From Rhodocyclaceae bacterium UBA2250 (lineage in GTDB: Bacteria > Pseudomonadota > Gammaproteobacteria > Burkholderiales > Rhodocyclaceae), in assembly GCA_002347285.1 (NCBI GenBank), contig DDXW01000001.1, forward strand, positions 1 through 40,929: a stretch of DNA of 40,929 nucleotides. Direction: 5' to 3'. Positions 7,023 to 15,584 of this stretch are shown here, one piece after another. The notes beneath the pieces are model-generated. The model worked only from the letters and a program-made list of their open reading frames with translations. It made no database searches and was not told the DNA's origin. The translations under genes and the position numbers were made by a program. Numbering within the stretch: position 1 is the first letter of the stretch; each line of letters begins with the position of its first letter.

Positions 7023-8669
7023 ATGAACAACCTTTCCATCGGCAAGCGCCTGGCCATTCTGACTTTCTTGAGTTTCTTCCTGATTCTCCTGATCGCCGGG
7101 CTGGGCTGGAGAAACAGCAACCACATCCTGCAGGCGTTCCACGAGGTCGAGGAAGACAACCTGGCGCCGCTCGCCCTCTTGGCAAGGATCGATTCGCTGC
7201 TGAACGAAAACACCCTCGAATTGTTCCGCGCGATGCAGCATGATCCGCGCAGCCCGATTGCGGCTGCGCACGATCATCCCGTCAGCATGCATGCCGACAA
7301 TTACGCCAAGCGTCGCGCGGAATTGAGCAAGCATTGGGATGCTTATATGACAACCCGGCTGGACGATGAACAAAAGCGCATGGCGGCCGACTTTGCCGCC
7401 AAACGCAAGGCGTGGGTCGACAAGGCATCCGCGGTCATGGAACGGCTCAGCAGCGGCGACTTTTCCGAAAGGCTCTTGCTGGATGCGCTGGCCGCGGCGC
7501 GCACCGACCGGGCCGCAGCGCAGAAGACGCTGCAGGCCTTGCGCGACTACCAGGAAAAGCTCGCCGCCGATAACTTCCAGAAGGAGCAGGCCTATTTCCG
7601 GCAGGTGATGCTGTGGTTCGCGGTCATCATCGCCCTCGGCCTGATCGGTCTGGGAGTTTTTTCGTGGTGGCTCTCGCGTTCGATCACCCGGCCGATCCAG
7701 ACCTCGGTCGGTATCGCCGAAGCCATCGCCGCCGGTGACCTGACCCGGCCGGTGCCGCAGGGCGGCCGCGACGAGGCGGGGCGCCTGCTCGCCGCCTTCG
7801 CCAACATGCAGGACAACCTGCGCGCGATGGTCGGCAGCGCCCAGCAGAACGCGCAGGAACTCACGCGCGCCGCCCAGGAGCTGAAGGCGGCGGCGCAGCA
7901 GGCCTCTGCCGCCTCGGCGGCGCAGAGCGAGGCGGCCTCGGGCATGGCGGCCTCGGTCGAGGAGATGTCGGTTTCGATCGACCAGGTGCGCGACCATGCG
8001 CGCGAGGCGCGCAACGTCGCCAGCGAAGCCGGCGCGCAGTCGCAGGCGGGCGGGCGGGTGATCCTGTCCACTGCCGGCGAGATGAGCCAGGTGGCCAATG
8101 CGGTGAATGAGGCGGCCGGCACGATCCGCGAGCTGGAGAATTATTCCAACGAGATTACCGCGATCATCAACGTGATCCGCGAGGTCGCCGACCAGACCAA
8201 CCTGCTGGCGCTCAACGCCGCGATCGAGGCGGCGCGGGCCGGCGAGCAGGGGCGCGGCTTCGCGGTGGTCGCCGACGAAGTGCGCAAGCTCGCCGAGCGC
8301 ACCGCCGAATCGACCCACACGATCTCCAGCGTCATCGACAAGGTGCAGGCCGGCGCGCGCCGCGCCGCGCAGGAAATGGAAAGCGGCGTGGTTTCGGTGG
8401 AAGGCGGCGTGCGCATGGCGCGCGAGGCCGGCGATTCGGTCAACGGCATCCAGGCGGGCGCCGAGCGCGTGGTCGCCACCGTGTCCGACATCGGCAGCGC
8501 GCTCGACGAGCAGTCGATCGCGGCGCAGGAGATCGCGCGCGGCGTCGAGCGCATCGCCGACATGGCCGAGGAGAGCAGCGCCAGCGTGCGGCAGACCTCT
8601 ACGGCCGCGGACCGCCTGCACGACCTGGCGGAAGGGCTGTCCAGCTCGGTGGCGCGCTTCCGCATCTAG
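7023..8669 (+). CDS. Methyl-accepting chemotaxis protein
   Basis: A 548-residue transmembrane chemoreceptor. A first helix (about 10-29) is followed by a periplasmic four-helix-bundle-type sensor of about 160 residues and a second helix (about 195-218). A HAMP domain (SRSITRPIQTSVGIAEAIAAGDLTRPVP) comes next. The long signalling coiled coil has its conserved tip near residues 385-425 (IREVADQTNLLALNAAIEAARAGEQGRGFAVVADEVRKLAERT, split here by the tip turn). No C-terminal CheR-docking pentapeptide is present. The 126-bp gap after norD has a 5-bp-stem hairpin (6966-6978) and no FNR box. A link to nitrogen-oxide taxis is suggested only by the neighbours. Confidence 0.93.
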   Translation: MNNLSIGKRLAILTFLSFFLILLIAGLGWRNSNHILQAFHEVEEDNLAPLALLARIDSLLNENTLELFRAMQHDPRSPIAAAHDHPVSMHADNYAKRRAELSKHWDAYMTTRLDDEQKRMAADFAAKRKAWVDKASAVMERLSSGDFSERLLLDALAAARTDRAAAQKTLQALRDYQEKLAADNFQKEQAYFRQVMLWFAVIIALGLIGLGVFSWWLSRSITRPIQTSVGIAEAIAAGDLTRPVPQGGRDEAGRLLAAFANMQDNLRAMVGSAQQNAQELTRAAQELKAAAQQASAASAAQSEAASGMAASVEEMSVSIDQVRDHAREARNVASEAGAQSQAGGRVILSTAGEMSQVANAVNEAAGTIRELENYSNEITAIINVIREVADQTNLLALNAAIEAARAGEQGRGFAVVADEVRKLAERTAESTHTISSVIDKVQAGARRAAQEMESGVVSVEGGVRMAREAGDSVNGIQAGAERVVATVSDIGSALDEQSIAAQEIARGVERIADMAEESSASVRQTSTAADRLHDLAEGLSSSVARFRI

Positions 8670-8676
8670 CCCCCGT

Positions 8677-8718
8677 CTGATCGCGGTCAAGGAAAGCCCG
8701 GCCGGCATCCGCTAGGAT
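8677..8718 (+). promoter_or_regulatory. FNR/Dnr-type box and -10 upstream of nnrS
   Basis: CTGATCGCGGTCAA (8677-8690) has 8 of 10 consensus positions. Its centre lies exactly 32 bp before the centre of TAGGAT (8713-8718). The predicted start is near 8725, 23 bases before nnrS. The -10 lies within a strong hairpin that looks like the terminator of the preceding gene. Confidence 0.6.
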
Positions 8719-8724
8719 GCCGGC
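8701..8724 (+). terminator. Hairpin terminator after the chemoreceptor gene
   Basis: A perfect 10-bp stem, GCCGGCATCC and GGATGCCGGC around a GCTA loop, lies 31 bp after the chemoreceptor stop. It is followed by TTTCCATTT and preceded by GGAAAG. The T-run is short, so termination may be partial. It physically overlaps the -10 proposed for nnrS. Confidence 0.65.
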
Positions 8725-8747
8725 TTTCCATTTCGATACGGCGCACC

Positions 8748-9905
8748 ATGCTGCGACATCCCTTCTGGTCGGTCGGCTTCCGGCCGCTTTTCGTGCTGGC
8801 CTGCGTGGCGGGACTCGTCCTGCCGCTGTGGTGGTCGTTGATCTTCACCGGCGCCGCCCCGCCGGCGCCGACTTTCGTCGCCTCCTCCTTGCAGTGGCAT
8901 GTCCACGAGATGTTCTATGGCTTCGGCTGGGCGCTGCTCGGTGGTTTCCTGCTCACGGCATCGAAGAACTGGGTCGGGGTGCGCGGCTGGCATGGCGGGG
9001 CGCTGCTGTTCCTGTTCGCCGCCTGGATTGTCGACCGCGTCGCCATGAGCTTCGGCGCCGGCTGGCCGCCCGCCTTGTTCTGGCCCGCCAGCCTGATCTT
9101 CCAGACGGCGCTGGTGGCGATGCTCATGCACACGCTTCTGCAGCAGAAGGTGCGCGGCGGGGCGAGCGACAACTATTTCTTCTGGATCGCGCTGCCGCTG
9201 TCGCTGCCGGCCAAGATCCTCATCGTCCAGGGCGACTGGTACCTGCTCGGCTGGAGCATGTCGCTCGCGCTGTTCCGCATCGCCTTCCTGCTGATGCTGG
9301 AGCGCACCCAGGTGCAGTTCATGCGCCACGCCTTCCAACTCGAGATTCTGCGCGATCCGCGCCTCGACTTTCCGATCAAGTGGCTGGCCGTCGCGCTCGT
9401 GTTCGCCGAGTTCCTGCCGGCGCCGCTGACCGGCGCGCTCGAATTCGCCCTGGCCGGACTGCTGCTGTGGCGCTTCGCCTTCTGGCACCCGGCCAAGGCG
9501 CTCTCGCGACTCGACGTCGGCATCATGTACCTCGGCTACCTGATGATCGCCGCGCAACTCCTGATTTCCGGCATCGGTCGTTTCGCCGAGCTCGCCTGGG
9601 TCGGCACGGTCGCCGTGCATGTGTTCACCGTCGGCGTCTTCGGCCTGATCGGACCGGCGATGATCGTGCGCATCTCGAAGGGCCACACCGGCCGCAACGT
9701 CGTCTTCGAACGCGCCGACAAGGCGGTGTTGTGGATCATGATCGCCGGCTTCGTCGCGCGCGTCGTCGCGCCGCAACTCCATCCGGCCGGCTACATGATG
9801 TTCCTGCACCTGGCCGCGACCTGCTGGCTGGTCGCTTTCGGCATCCTGCTGTGGCGCACCCTGCCCTTCCTGCTCGCGCCGCGCGTCGACGGCATGGGGC
9901 ACTGA
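8748..9905 (+). CDS. nnrS: NnrS family heme/copper membrane protein
   Basis: NnrS is a polytopic inner-membrane protein that binds heme and copper and protects cells against nitric oxide; it belongs to the NnrR/Dnr regulon in denitrifiers. The 385-residue protein starts with HPFWSVGFRPLFVLA, the NnrS N-terminal signature. It has about 12 hydrophobic segments, with family motifs WHVHEMFYGFGWALLGGFLLTASKNW and HVFTVGVFGLIGPAMIVRISKGHTGR. Its promoter carries an FNR-type box. It is convergent with the FmdE-like gene; only a copy of the dispersed 23-bp repeat lies between them. Confidence 0.93.
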   Translation: MLRHPFWSVGFRPLFVLACVAGLVLPLWWSLIFTGAAPPAPTFVASSLQWHVHEMFYGFGWALLGGFLLTASKNWVGVRGWHGGALLFLFAAWIVDRVAMSFGAGWPPALFWPASLIFQTALVAMLMHTLLQQKVRGGASDNYFFWIALPLSLPAKILIVQGDWYLLGWSMSLALFRIAFLLMLERTQVQFMRHAFQLEILRDPRLDFPIKWLAVALVFAEFLPAPLTGALEFALAGLLLWRFAFWHPAKALSRLDVGIMYLGYLMIAAQLLISGIGRFAELAWVGTVAVHVFTVGVFGLIGPAMIVRISKGHTGRNVVFERADKAVLWIMIAGFVARVVAPQLHPAGYMMFLHLAATCWLVAFGILLWRTLPFLLAPRVDGMGH

Positions 9906-9928
9906 AAACTCGGCGCTGGCGGGGCGGC
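9906..9928 (+). repeat. Dispersed 23-bp repeat, copy 1 (intergenic)
   Basis: This copy is the reference unit: it starts AAACTCGGCGCTGG and ends GGCGGC. It begins at the base after the nnrS stop and ends two bases before the stop of the convergent FmdE-like gene. It is the only clear copy outside a coding sequence. Confidence 0.85.
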
Positions 9929-9930
9929 GC

Positions 9931-10539
9931 CTAGCGAAAAACCCGGATCACCTGCGGATCGTCGGCATGTTCCAGCAGCAGCCGACGCACCCGCTCCTGC
10001 CAGAGCGTCCGGAACTCCTGCTGCTGCGCCGCCGTCGCCTGTCCCGCGAGGCAGAGCGGCATCAGTTCGCCCAGGTGCGGGTCGCCGCCCACCGAAGACA
10101 AATCCGCGCCGGCTTCGACCGCGGCACCCGTGTCGAGGCGCGTGAAGCGCAGGCTGCCCTGTGTCAGCGGCTGGCCGAAGAACAGCTTGTCGCGGCGGTT
10201 GAACCTTCCGGCCAGGCCGCGGAAGCCCGTGTCGGCGGTGGCGCCGGTCACCAGCGTCGCGATGCTGGCGATCACGCCGGCGACGCCCGTGTCGCGCGCC
10301 TCGGCCAGATCGACGCGAATCTCGCCGCGCACCGGCAGCGCGTCGCCATGGAGCGCCGCCAGCGCCGCGCGCGTCATCAGGAAGGCGGCGGCGACGGTCG
10401 GGCAGCTGTGGCCGGCGAGCCGCACGGCGTCCTCGTAGCGGTAATCGATGATGCCGCCTTCGGCAGCGCCGAGTAAGTCGGCGAGCGGATCGCGCAGGCG
10501 GATGACGGGAGCGGCGGCGTAGAAATCGGGAAAGCGCAT
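9931..10539 (-). CDS. FmdE-like family protein
   Basis: A 202-residue soluble protein without a signal peptide. The segment RLAGHSCPTVAAAFLMTRAALAAL (about residues 40-64) resembles the GHxCP block of the FmdE family, named after a formylmethanofuran dehydrogenase subunit and found in many non-methanogens with unknown roles. I chose the ATG at 10539 because AAAGG stands seven bases upstream; an in-frame start eight codons earlier has no ribosome site. It diverges from tetR across a 75-bp gap containing a probable TetR operator, so it is likely repressed together with the exporter. The exact function is unknown. Confidence 0.65.
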   Translation of the reverse strand: MRFPDFYAAAPVIRLRDPLADLLGAAEGGIIDYRYEDAVRLAGHSCPTVAAAFLMTRAALAALHGDALPVRGEIRVDLAEARDTGVAGVIASIATLVTGATADTGFRGLAGRFNRRDKLFFGQPLTQGSLRFTRLDTGAAVEAGADLSSVGGDPHLGELMPLCLAGQATAAQQQEFRTLWQERVRRLLLEHADDPQVIRVFR

Positions 10540-10580
10540 TTTGTTACCTTTGCAAGCTTGCATTGATGGAATCGCTTGGT

Positions 10581-10604
10581 AAGATAGTAACAGGTTACTT
10601 ACTT
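10581..10604. promoter_or_regulatory. Probable TetR operator between the FmdE-like gene and tetR
   Basis: AGTAAC and GTTACT form a perfect 6-bp inverted repeat around AG. With two mismatched bases on each side it extends to outer AAG/CTT arms, 24 bp in all. It lies 10 bp before the tetR start in the only divergent gap of this region. Autoregulation by the adjacent TetR protein is inferred. Confidence 0.6.
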
Positions 10605-10614
10605 AATTGCGATC

Positions 10615-11256
10615 ATGAACGACACGTCGATTCTGGAAAAGCCTCCCGCCGAACCCCGACAGCGTCACTCGGCCGAGGCGCGCCGCGAAGAAACCGTCGA
10701 GGCGGTGATCCAGCTCGCCGGCGAGCATAGCCCCGAGGGCATCACCACGCAGGCGATCGCATCGCGCATCGGCGTCACGCATGGCGCGCTGTTTCGTCAC
10801 TTTCCGGACAAGGCGGCAATCTGGCGCACCGTATTCGACTGGCTCGGTACGCGCCTGGGACGGGTCGCCGACGCGGCCCTCGCCAGCGGCGGCACGCCAC
10901 TGGAGGTGCTCGAACGGCTGTTTCACGCGCAAGTCGCCTTCGTCGCCGATCACCCCGGCGTGCCGCGCATCCTGTTCCACGAGCTGCAGCGACCGGCCGG
11001 CTCGCCCTTGCAACTGCTGGCGCGCAACATCGTCGGCGCTTACCGCGAACGCTTGAAGGCCTTGATCCGCCGCGCCAAGGAAGCGGGCGAACTGCCGCTC
11101 GGGCTCGACGAAGAAGCCGCGGCGGTCCTGTTCGTCGGCACGGTCCAGGGCCTGGTCGTGCAGAGCACGCTGTTTTCCGGCGCGCTCGACATGCGCGAAG
11201 CGGCGCAGCGCCTCTTTCCCCTTCTGCTCGATGGATTTCGCGGAGCACGGTCATGA
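10615..11256 (+). CDS. TetR/AcrR family transcriptional regulator
   Basis: A 213-residue repressor-type protein. An N-terminal helix-turn-helix (EETVEAVIQLAGEHSPEGITTQAIASRIGVTHGALFRHFPDKAAIW, residues about 23-70, in two helices and a turn) is followed by an all-helical ligand domain. The middle segment (HAQVAFVADHPGVPRILFHELQRP) is like TetR proteins that control efflux systems. It is the first gene of the exporter operon: its stop overlaps the start of the membrane fusion gene (ATGA). It probably represses its own operon and the divergent FmdE-like gene; the inducer is unknown. Confidence 0.9.
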   Translation: MNDTSILEKPPAEPRQRHSAEARREETVEAVIQLAGEHSPEGITTQAIASRIGVTHGALFRHFPDKAAIWRTVFDWLGTRLGRVADAALASGGTPLEVLERLFHAQVAFVADHPGVPRILFHELQRPAGSPLQLLARNIVGAYRERLKALIRRAKEAGELPLGLDEEAAAVLFVGTVQGLVVQSTLFSGALDMREAAQRLFPLLLDGFRGARS

Positions 11257-12425
11257 ACGCACCCGGCAAACGCACGCTGGTTCTCGGCCTGATCGCCGTC
11301 GTCTTTCTCGCCGGTTTCGGCTGGATCGTCGCCACCCAGGGGCCGCTGGCGCCCGTCAAGGTCACCCTGGCGCAGGCGAAGGAAGTCCGGCTCGAACGCA
11401 CGTTGTTCGGCATCGCGACCGTCGAGGCGCGCCGCAGCCATGCCATCGGCCCGACGCTGGCCGGGCGCGTCGCGCGCGTGCTGGTCGACCAGGGTGATCC
11501 GGTCAAGGCCGGGCAACTGCTGGCGGAGATGGAGCCGGTCGACCTTGATGCGCGCCTCGCCGCCGGGGCCGCTGCCGCGGCGAGTGCGGCACAGCGCGTC
11601 ACGTCGGCCGAGGCCGCCCTGGTCGAAGCGGGCAGCCGCGCGCAGTTGGCAAGAAACAGCGCCGACCGTTTCGCCGACCTGCGCAAGAAGAACTTCGTCA
11701 GCCAGGAAGCCGCCGACGCCAAGGCGCACGAGGCGGCAGCCGCGCAGGCCGCGCGCCAGTCCGCCGCCGCCGCACTCGGCGCCGCGAAGGATGACATGCG
11801 CCGTGCGCAATCGGAAGCCGCCGGCGCCGGACAGAACCGGGCGAACCTGCGCTTGGTCAGTCCGGTGGACGGCATCGTGACGGCGCGGTTGGCCGAGCCG
11901 GGTTCCACGGTGGTCGCCGGGCAGGCGGTGGTGCAGGTGATCGACCCGGCCTCGCTGTGGCTGCGCGCGCGCATCGACCAGGGGCGCTCGAACGGACTTG
12001 CGGTCGGGCTGCCGGCGGAGGTCGCGTTGCGTTCGCGTCCCGGCGAGAAGTTTGCCGGCCGGGTCGAGCGGGTCGATTGGGTGGGGGATGCGGTGACCGA
12101 GGAACGCATCGCCAATCTCATGTTCGACGCCCCCCCCGGCGGCCTCGCCATCGGCGAGTTGGCGGAGGTCACGTTGCGCCTGCCGCCCATCGAGAAAGCC
12201 CTGGCGATCCCTGCAGCCGCGCTGGCACGGCAAGGCGGCGAGCAGGGCGTATGGCGTCCGGACGAAGGCAAGGCGCGCTACGTGCCGGTGGTGGCGGGGA
12301 GCGTTTCCGCCGACGGCAAGGTCGAGATCCGCAGCGGGCTCGCGGCAGGCGACGGCGTGATCGTGCACAGCGCCCGCCATTTGAAGAGCGGCGCCCGCGT
12401 CAAGCCGGTCGAGTCGCTGCAATGA
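11253..12425 (+). CDS. ABC exporter periplasmic adaptor (HlyD/MacA-like)
   Basis: A 390-residue membrane fusion protein with one N-terminal signal-anchor (about residues 8-27). A lipoyl/barrel-sandwich half (GRVARVLVDQGDPVKAGQLLAEME) follows, then an Ala-rich coiled-coil hairpin (about 95-190). The second lipoyl half (LRLVSPVDGIVTARLAEPGSTVVAGQAVVQV) and beta-barrel domains complete it. It links an inner-membrane ABC transporter to an outer-membrane channel. It overlaps tetR upstream and the permease gene downstream by ATGA, so all four genes form one operon. The substrate is not evident; the arrangement is like DevBCA/MacAB-type exporters. Confidence 0.88.
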   Translation: MNAPGKRTLVLGLIAVVFLAGFGWIVATQGPLAPVKVTLAQAKEVRLERTLFGIATVEARRSHAIGPTLAGRVARVLVDQGDPVKAGQLLAEMEPVDLDARLAAGAAAAASAAQRVTSAEAALVEAGSRAQLARNSADRFADLRKKNFVSQEAADAKAHEAAAAQAARQSAAAALGAAKDDMRRAQSEAAGAGQNRANLRLVSPVDGIVTARLAEPGSTVVAGQAVVQVIDPASLWLRARIDQGRSNGLAVGLPAEVALRSRPGEKFAGRVERVDWVGDAVTEERIANLMFDAPPGGLAIGELAEVTLRLPPIEKALAIPAAALARQGGEQGVWRPDEGKARYVPVVAGSVSADGKVEIRSGLAAGDGVIVHSARHLKSGARVKPVESLQ

Positions 12426-13624
12426 TCAATCTCGCCAGTCGCGACGTCCTGCATGGCTGGGGCAAGTTCCTGTTCACCGGCATCGGACTGGGGCTCCTGA
12501 TCGGCGCGACGCTGACCATGGCCGGCGTGTTCCGCGGCATGGTCGATGACGGCCAGGTGCTGATCGACAACAGCGGCGCCGACCTGTGGGTGGTGCAGCA
12601 GGGCACGCTCGGCCCCTACGCCGAGCCGTCCAGCCTGCGCGACGACGTCTGGCGCGGCATCGCCGGCATCCGGGGCGTGGCGGAAACCGGCAACGCGGCG
12701 TATCTCACCATCCAGATGGCGCATGCCGGCAAGGACACGCGCGTGATGATCGTCGGCATCGAAGTCGATCGGCCCAATCGTCCGGGCGCGCCGCCCTACC
12801 TGACTGCCGGCCGGCCGATCCTGCAGGGCCATTACGAAGCCATCGCCGACGAAAAGGCCGGGATCAAGCTCGGCGAGCGCGTCAAAATCCGTCGCCACGA
12901 CTACACCGTCGTCGGTTTGGCGCGGCGCATGGTGTCGTCCTCCGGTGATCCGATGATCTTCGTGCCGCTCAAGGACGCGCAGGAGATCCAGTTCCTCAAG
13001 GACAACGACGCGCTGGTCAACGAACGCGCCCGCACCGCCGCCAACCCGGCCTTCAACCGCCCCGGCGTACCCGGCCTGCTCGAGGCCGCGCAGGCCAGCG
13101 CCACGCAGGCGCGCAACGTCAATGCCGTGCTGGTGCGCCTGGTGCCCGGTGCCGATGCGGATAGCGTGGCCGACGAAATCCAGCGCTGGAAGCGACTGAC
13201 CAGCTACACCAGGGCACAGATGGAAGACATTCTCGTCGCCAAGCTGATCGCCACCTCGGCCAAGCAGATCGGCATGTTCCTCGCCATCCTCGCCGTCGTC
13301 ACCGCCGCCATCGTCGCCTTCATCATCTACACCATGACGCTCGCCAAGGTGCGCGAGATCGCGGTGCTGAAGCTGATCGGCGCGAAGAACCGCACCATCG
13401 CGGCGATGATCCTGCAGCAGGCGCTGGCGCTCGGCGTGATCGGCTTCCTGGTCGGCCGCATCGCCGCCGGCCTGTGGGGGCCGGCTTTTCCGAAATACGT
13501 GCTGCTGCTGCCGCAGGACGCCATCGGCGGCTTCGCCATCGTGCTGACCATTTGCGCGCTGGCGAGCAGCGTCGCCATCCGCGCCGCATTGGCCATCGAC
13601 CCGGCGGAAGCCATCGGCGGCTGA
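12422..13624 (+). CDS. ABC exporter permease (FtsX/MacB-DevC type)
   Basis: A 400-residue permease with the FtsX-family layout. One N-terminal helix (about 14-36) precedes a large periplasmic domain (about 37-275). Three C-terminal helices start with MFLAILAVVTAAIVAFIIYTMTLAKVREIAVLKLIGAKNRTI, the FtsX signature, and the protein ends IDPAEAIGG. The start at 12422 overlaps the adaptor stop; the longer frame upstream is inside the adaptor gene. It works with the adjacent ATPase and adaptor. Confidence 0.9.
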   Translation: MINLASRDVLHGWGKFLFTGIGLGLLIGATLTMAGVFRGMVDDGQVLIDNSGADLWVVQQGTLGPYAEPSSLRDDVWRGIAGIRGVAETGNAAYLTIQMAHAGKDTRVMIVGIEVDRPNRPGAPPYLTAGRPILQGHYEAIADEKAGIKLGERVKIRRHDYTVVGLARRMVSSSGDPMIFVPLKDAQEIQFLKDNDALVNERARTAANPAFNRPGVPGLLEAAQASATQARNVNAVLVRLVPGADADSVADEIQRWKRLTSYTRAQMEDILVAKLIATSAKQIGMFLAILAVVTAAIVAFIIYTMTLAKVREIAVLKLIGAKNRTIAAMILQQALALGVIGFLVGRIAAGLWGPAFPKYVLLLPQDAIGGFAIVLTICALASSVAIRAALAIDPAEAIGG

Positions 13625-14332
13625 ATGGAGACGCCCGCGATCAAGCTCACCGGCCTGAAGAAGCGCTACGGCACGGGCGACGCCGCGGTCGATGCGCTCA
13701 AGGGCGTGGACATGACCGTCTGGCCCGGTGAAGTGGTCGGCCTGATCGGACCCAGCGGCTCGGGCAAGAGCACGCTGCTCAAATGCCTCGGCGCGGTGAT
13801 CGAGCCGACCGCCGGCCGCATGGAACTGGCCGGCGAGGTCATCTACGACGACGCATGGCGGATTCCCGACCTGCGCGCGCTGCGCCGCGACCGCATCGGC
13901 TTCGTCTTCCAGGCGCCCTACCTGATCCCCTTCCTCGACGTCACCGACAACGTCGCGCTCCTGCCGATGCTGGCCGGCCGGGACAACGCCGCCGCCAGAA
14001 AGCACGCGCTGGAACTGCTCACCGCGCTCGACGTGCGGCACCGCGCCGGGGCGCAGGTGTCGCAGCTTTCCGGCGGCGAGCAGCAGCGCGTCGCCATTGC
14101 CCGCTCGCTGGCCAACCACGCGCCGGTGATCCTTGCCGACGAACCGACGGCGCCGCTCGACTCGGAACGTGCGCTGACCGTCGTGCGCATCCTCAACGAC
14201 ATGGCGCGGCAATACCGCACGGCGATCATCGTCGTCACCCACGACGAGAAGATCATTCCGACCTTCCGGCGCATCTATCAGATCCGCGATGGCCGCACGC
14301 ACGAGGTGGCGGGGGAGGGAAGGGCGTTGTGA
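13625..14332 (+). CDS. ABC exporter ATP-binding protein
   Basis: A 235-residue ATPase of the LolD/MacB/DevA class. Walker A is GPSGSGKST. The Q-loop is in FVFQAPYLIPFLDVTDNV, the signature LSGGEQQRVAIARSL, and Walker B VILADEPTAPLDSE. The usual TGNLD is TAPLD here, a mild deviation. The switch histidine is in VTHDEK. The gene starts immediately after the permease stop and ends the operon. A GC-rich stretch and a new promoter-like sequence follow before the radical SAM gene. Confidence 0.92.
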   Translation: METPAIKLTGLKKRYGTGDAAVDALKGVDMTVWPGEVVGLIGPSGSGKSTLLKCLGAVIEPTAGRMELAGEVIYDDAWRIPDLRALRRDRIGFVFQAPYLIPFLDVTDNVALLPMLAGRDNAAARKHALELLTALDVRHRAGAQVSQLSGGEQQRVAIARSLANHAPVILADEPTAPLDSERALTVVRILNDMARQYRTAIIVVTHDEKIIPTFRRIYQIRDGRTHEVAGEGRAL

Positions 14333-14345
14333 GGCGCCGCACGAC

Positions 14346-14373
14346 TTGACCCCCGCGCCGGGGTGGGTAGACT
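14346..14373 (+). promoter_or_regulatory. Sigma70-like promoter for the radical SAM-HPP operon
   Basis: TTGACC (14346-14351) and TAGACT (14368-14373) are separated by 16 bp, giving a predicted start near 14380, about 32 bases before the radical SAM start. A small ACCCC/GGGGT hairpin lies in the spacer. No FNR-type box is present at the -41.5 position. Confidence 0.5.
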
Positions 14374-14411
14374 GCCGGCCTGCCATTGTTTTTCACCGTT
14401 ATCGCATTGCC

Positions 14412-15584
14412 ATGATTACCCAGTCGCCCGAAATCGCATCCCCGGCCGCTCCGGTTTCCGATCCCGATCCCATCGTCGGCGGCCGCGTCGAGCTGCAGCT
14501 GCTGACCACGCTCAAGTGCAACCTCAAGTGCACCTACTGCTCGCTCGGCGTCGGCGAGGTGCTCGGCTCGCAGACGGAGCTCAAGTACGACATCGACCAG
14601 CTCGCCCGCTTCGTCGACACGCACCTCAAGGGCAAGGAGGTCTATGTCACCTTCTACGGCGGCGAGCCGACGCTCAACCGCGCGATGATGGAAGCGGTGA
14701 TGCGGCGCTTTCCGGAGTTCCGCTTCCAGCTGCAGACCAACGGCACGCTGCTCGACGACCTGCCCGACTGGGTGCTGGCGAAGCTCTCCAACATCCTCGT
14801 CTCGATCGACGGCGGCGAGGCGATCACCGACGGCTACCGCGGCCGCGGCATCTGGCGCCAGGTGATCGCCAACCTCGACAAGGTGCATGGCAAGGTCGGC
14901 GGCACCATCACGGCGCGCGTCACCTGGGGCAACCCCGACACCACCTTCGAGGAGCTCGACGAACTGGCCTCCGCACTCGAGGCGATCGACTACCTCTACT
15001 GGCAGTTCGTCGCCGACGAGATGTATTTCGGCGATTCGGTGGATAAGCGCAAGGCCGTGCTGGTCAAGCTGATCGACAAGTTCTTCGCCTCGACCGACAC
15101 GCTCTATCCGCTGATCCCGCTCATGGGCATGGTGCGCAACAAGCTGCTGCCGAACCGCGGCACCGAGCTCTACGCCGGCCTGACGCAATGCCGCGTGTCG
15201 ACGCACCTGATCAACGTGATGCCCAACGGCCAGATCTACCCCTGCCCCGACATGATGTACGCCCACCACATGCAGATGGGCGAGATCCAGGGCAACTGGC
15301 TGAAGAAGAGCCCGCTGCAGCCGACGCCCGAGATGCCGTGCGAGGGCTGCGAGGCCTTCTCCTGGTGCCGCCGCAACTGCATGAAGAACCTGTGGCTCGG
15401 CTACGTGAAGAAGGACGAGCGCTACCGGCAGAACGTGGTCGAGCCGATCTGCGAGCTGATCCGCTTCATGGGACGCGAGATCGACCGGCACGACCCGCAC
15501 GCCTGGTTCGCCAAGCTGAGCGTGCCGGTGCGCAAGCGCCTGACCGACAACGAAGTCTACGAGTATGTCGAAATTATGCCATGA
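14412..15584 (+). CDS. Radical SAM/SPASM domain protein of unknown substrate
   Basis: A 390-residue radical SAM enzyme. The [4Fe-4S]-SAM motif CNLKCTYC has Cys36, Cys40 and Cys43. The GGE motif is in VTFYGGEPTLN and a later SAM-binding strand is VSIDGG. The C-terminal part is a SPASM-like auxiliary-cluster region with NVMPNGQIYPCPDM and CEGCEAFSWCRRNC. It resembles SPASM proteins annotated as putative peptide-modifying enzymes, but no precursor peptide gene was recognised nearby. It is clearly different from nirJ at 22.9 kb. The start at 14412 gives the normal short N-terminal tail; its stop overlaps the HPP gene start. Confidence 0.85.
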   Translation: MITQSPEIASPAAPVSDPDPIVGGRVELQLLTTLKCNLKCTYCSLGVGEVLGSQTELKYDIDQLARFVDTHLKGKEVYVTFYGGEPTLNRAMMEAVMRRFPEFRFQLQTNGTLLDDLPDWVLAKLSNILVSIDGGEAITDGYRGRGIWRQVIANLDKVHGKVGGTITARVTWGNPDTTFEELDELASALEAIDYLYWQFVADEMYFGDSVDKRKAVLVKLIDKFFASTDTLYPLIPLMGMVRNKLLPNRGTELYAGLTQCRVSTHLINVMPNGQIYPCPDMMYAHHMQMGEIQGNWLKKSPLQPTPEMPCEGCEAFSWCRRNCMKNLWLGYVKKDERYRQNVVEPICELIRFMGREIDRHDPHAWFAKLSVPVRKRLTDNEVYEYVEIMP

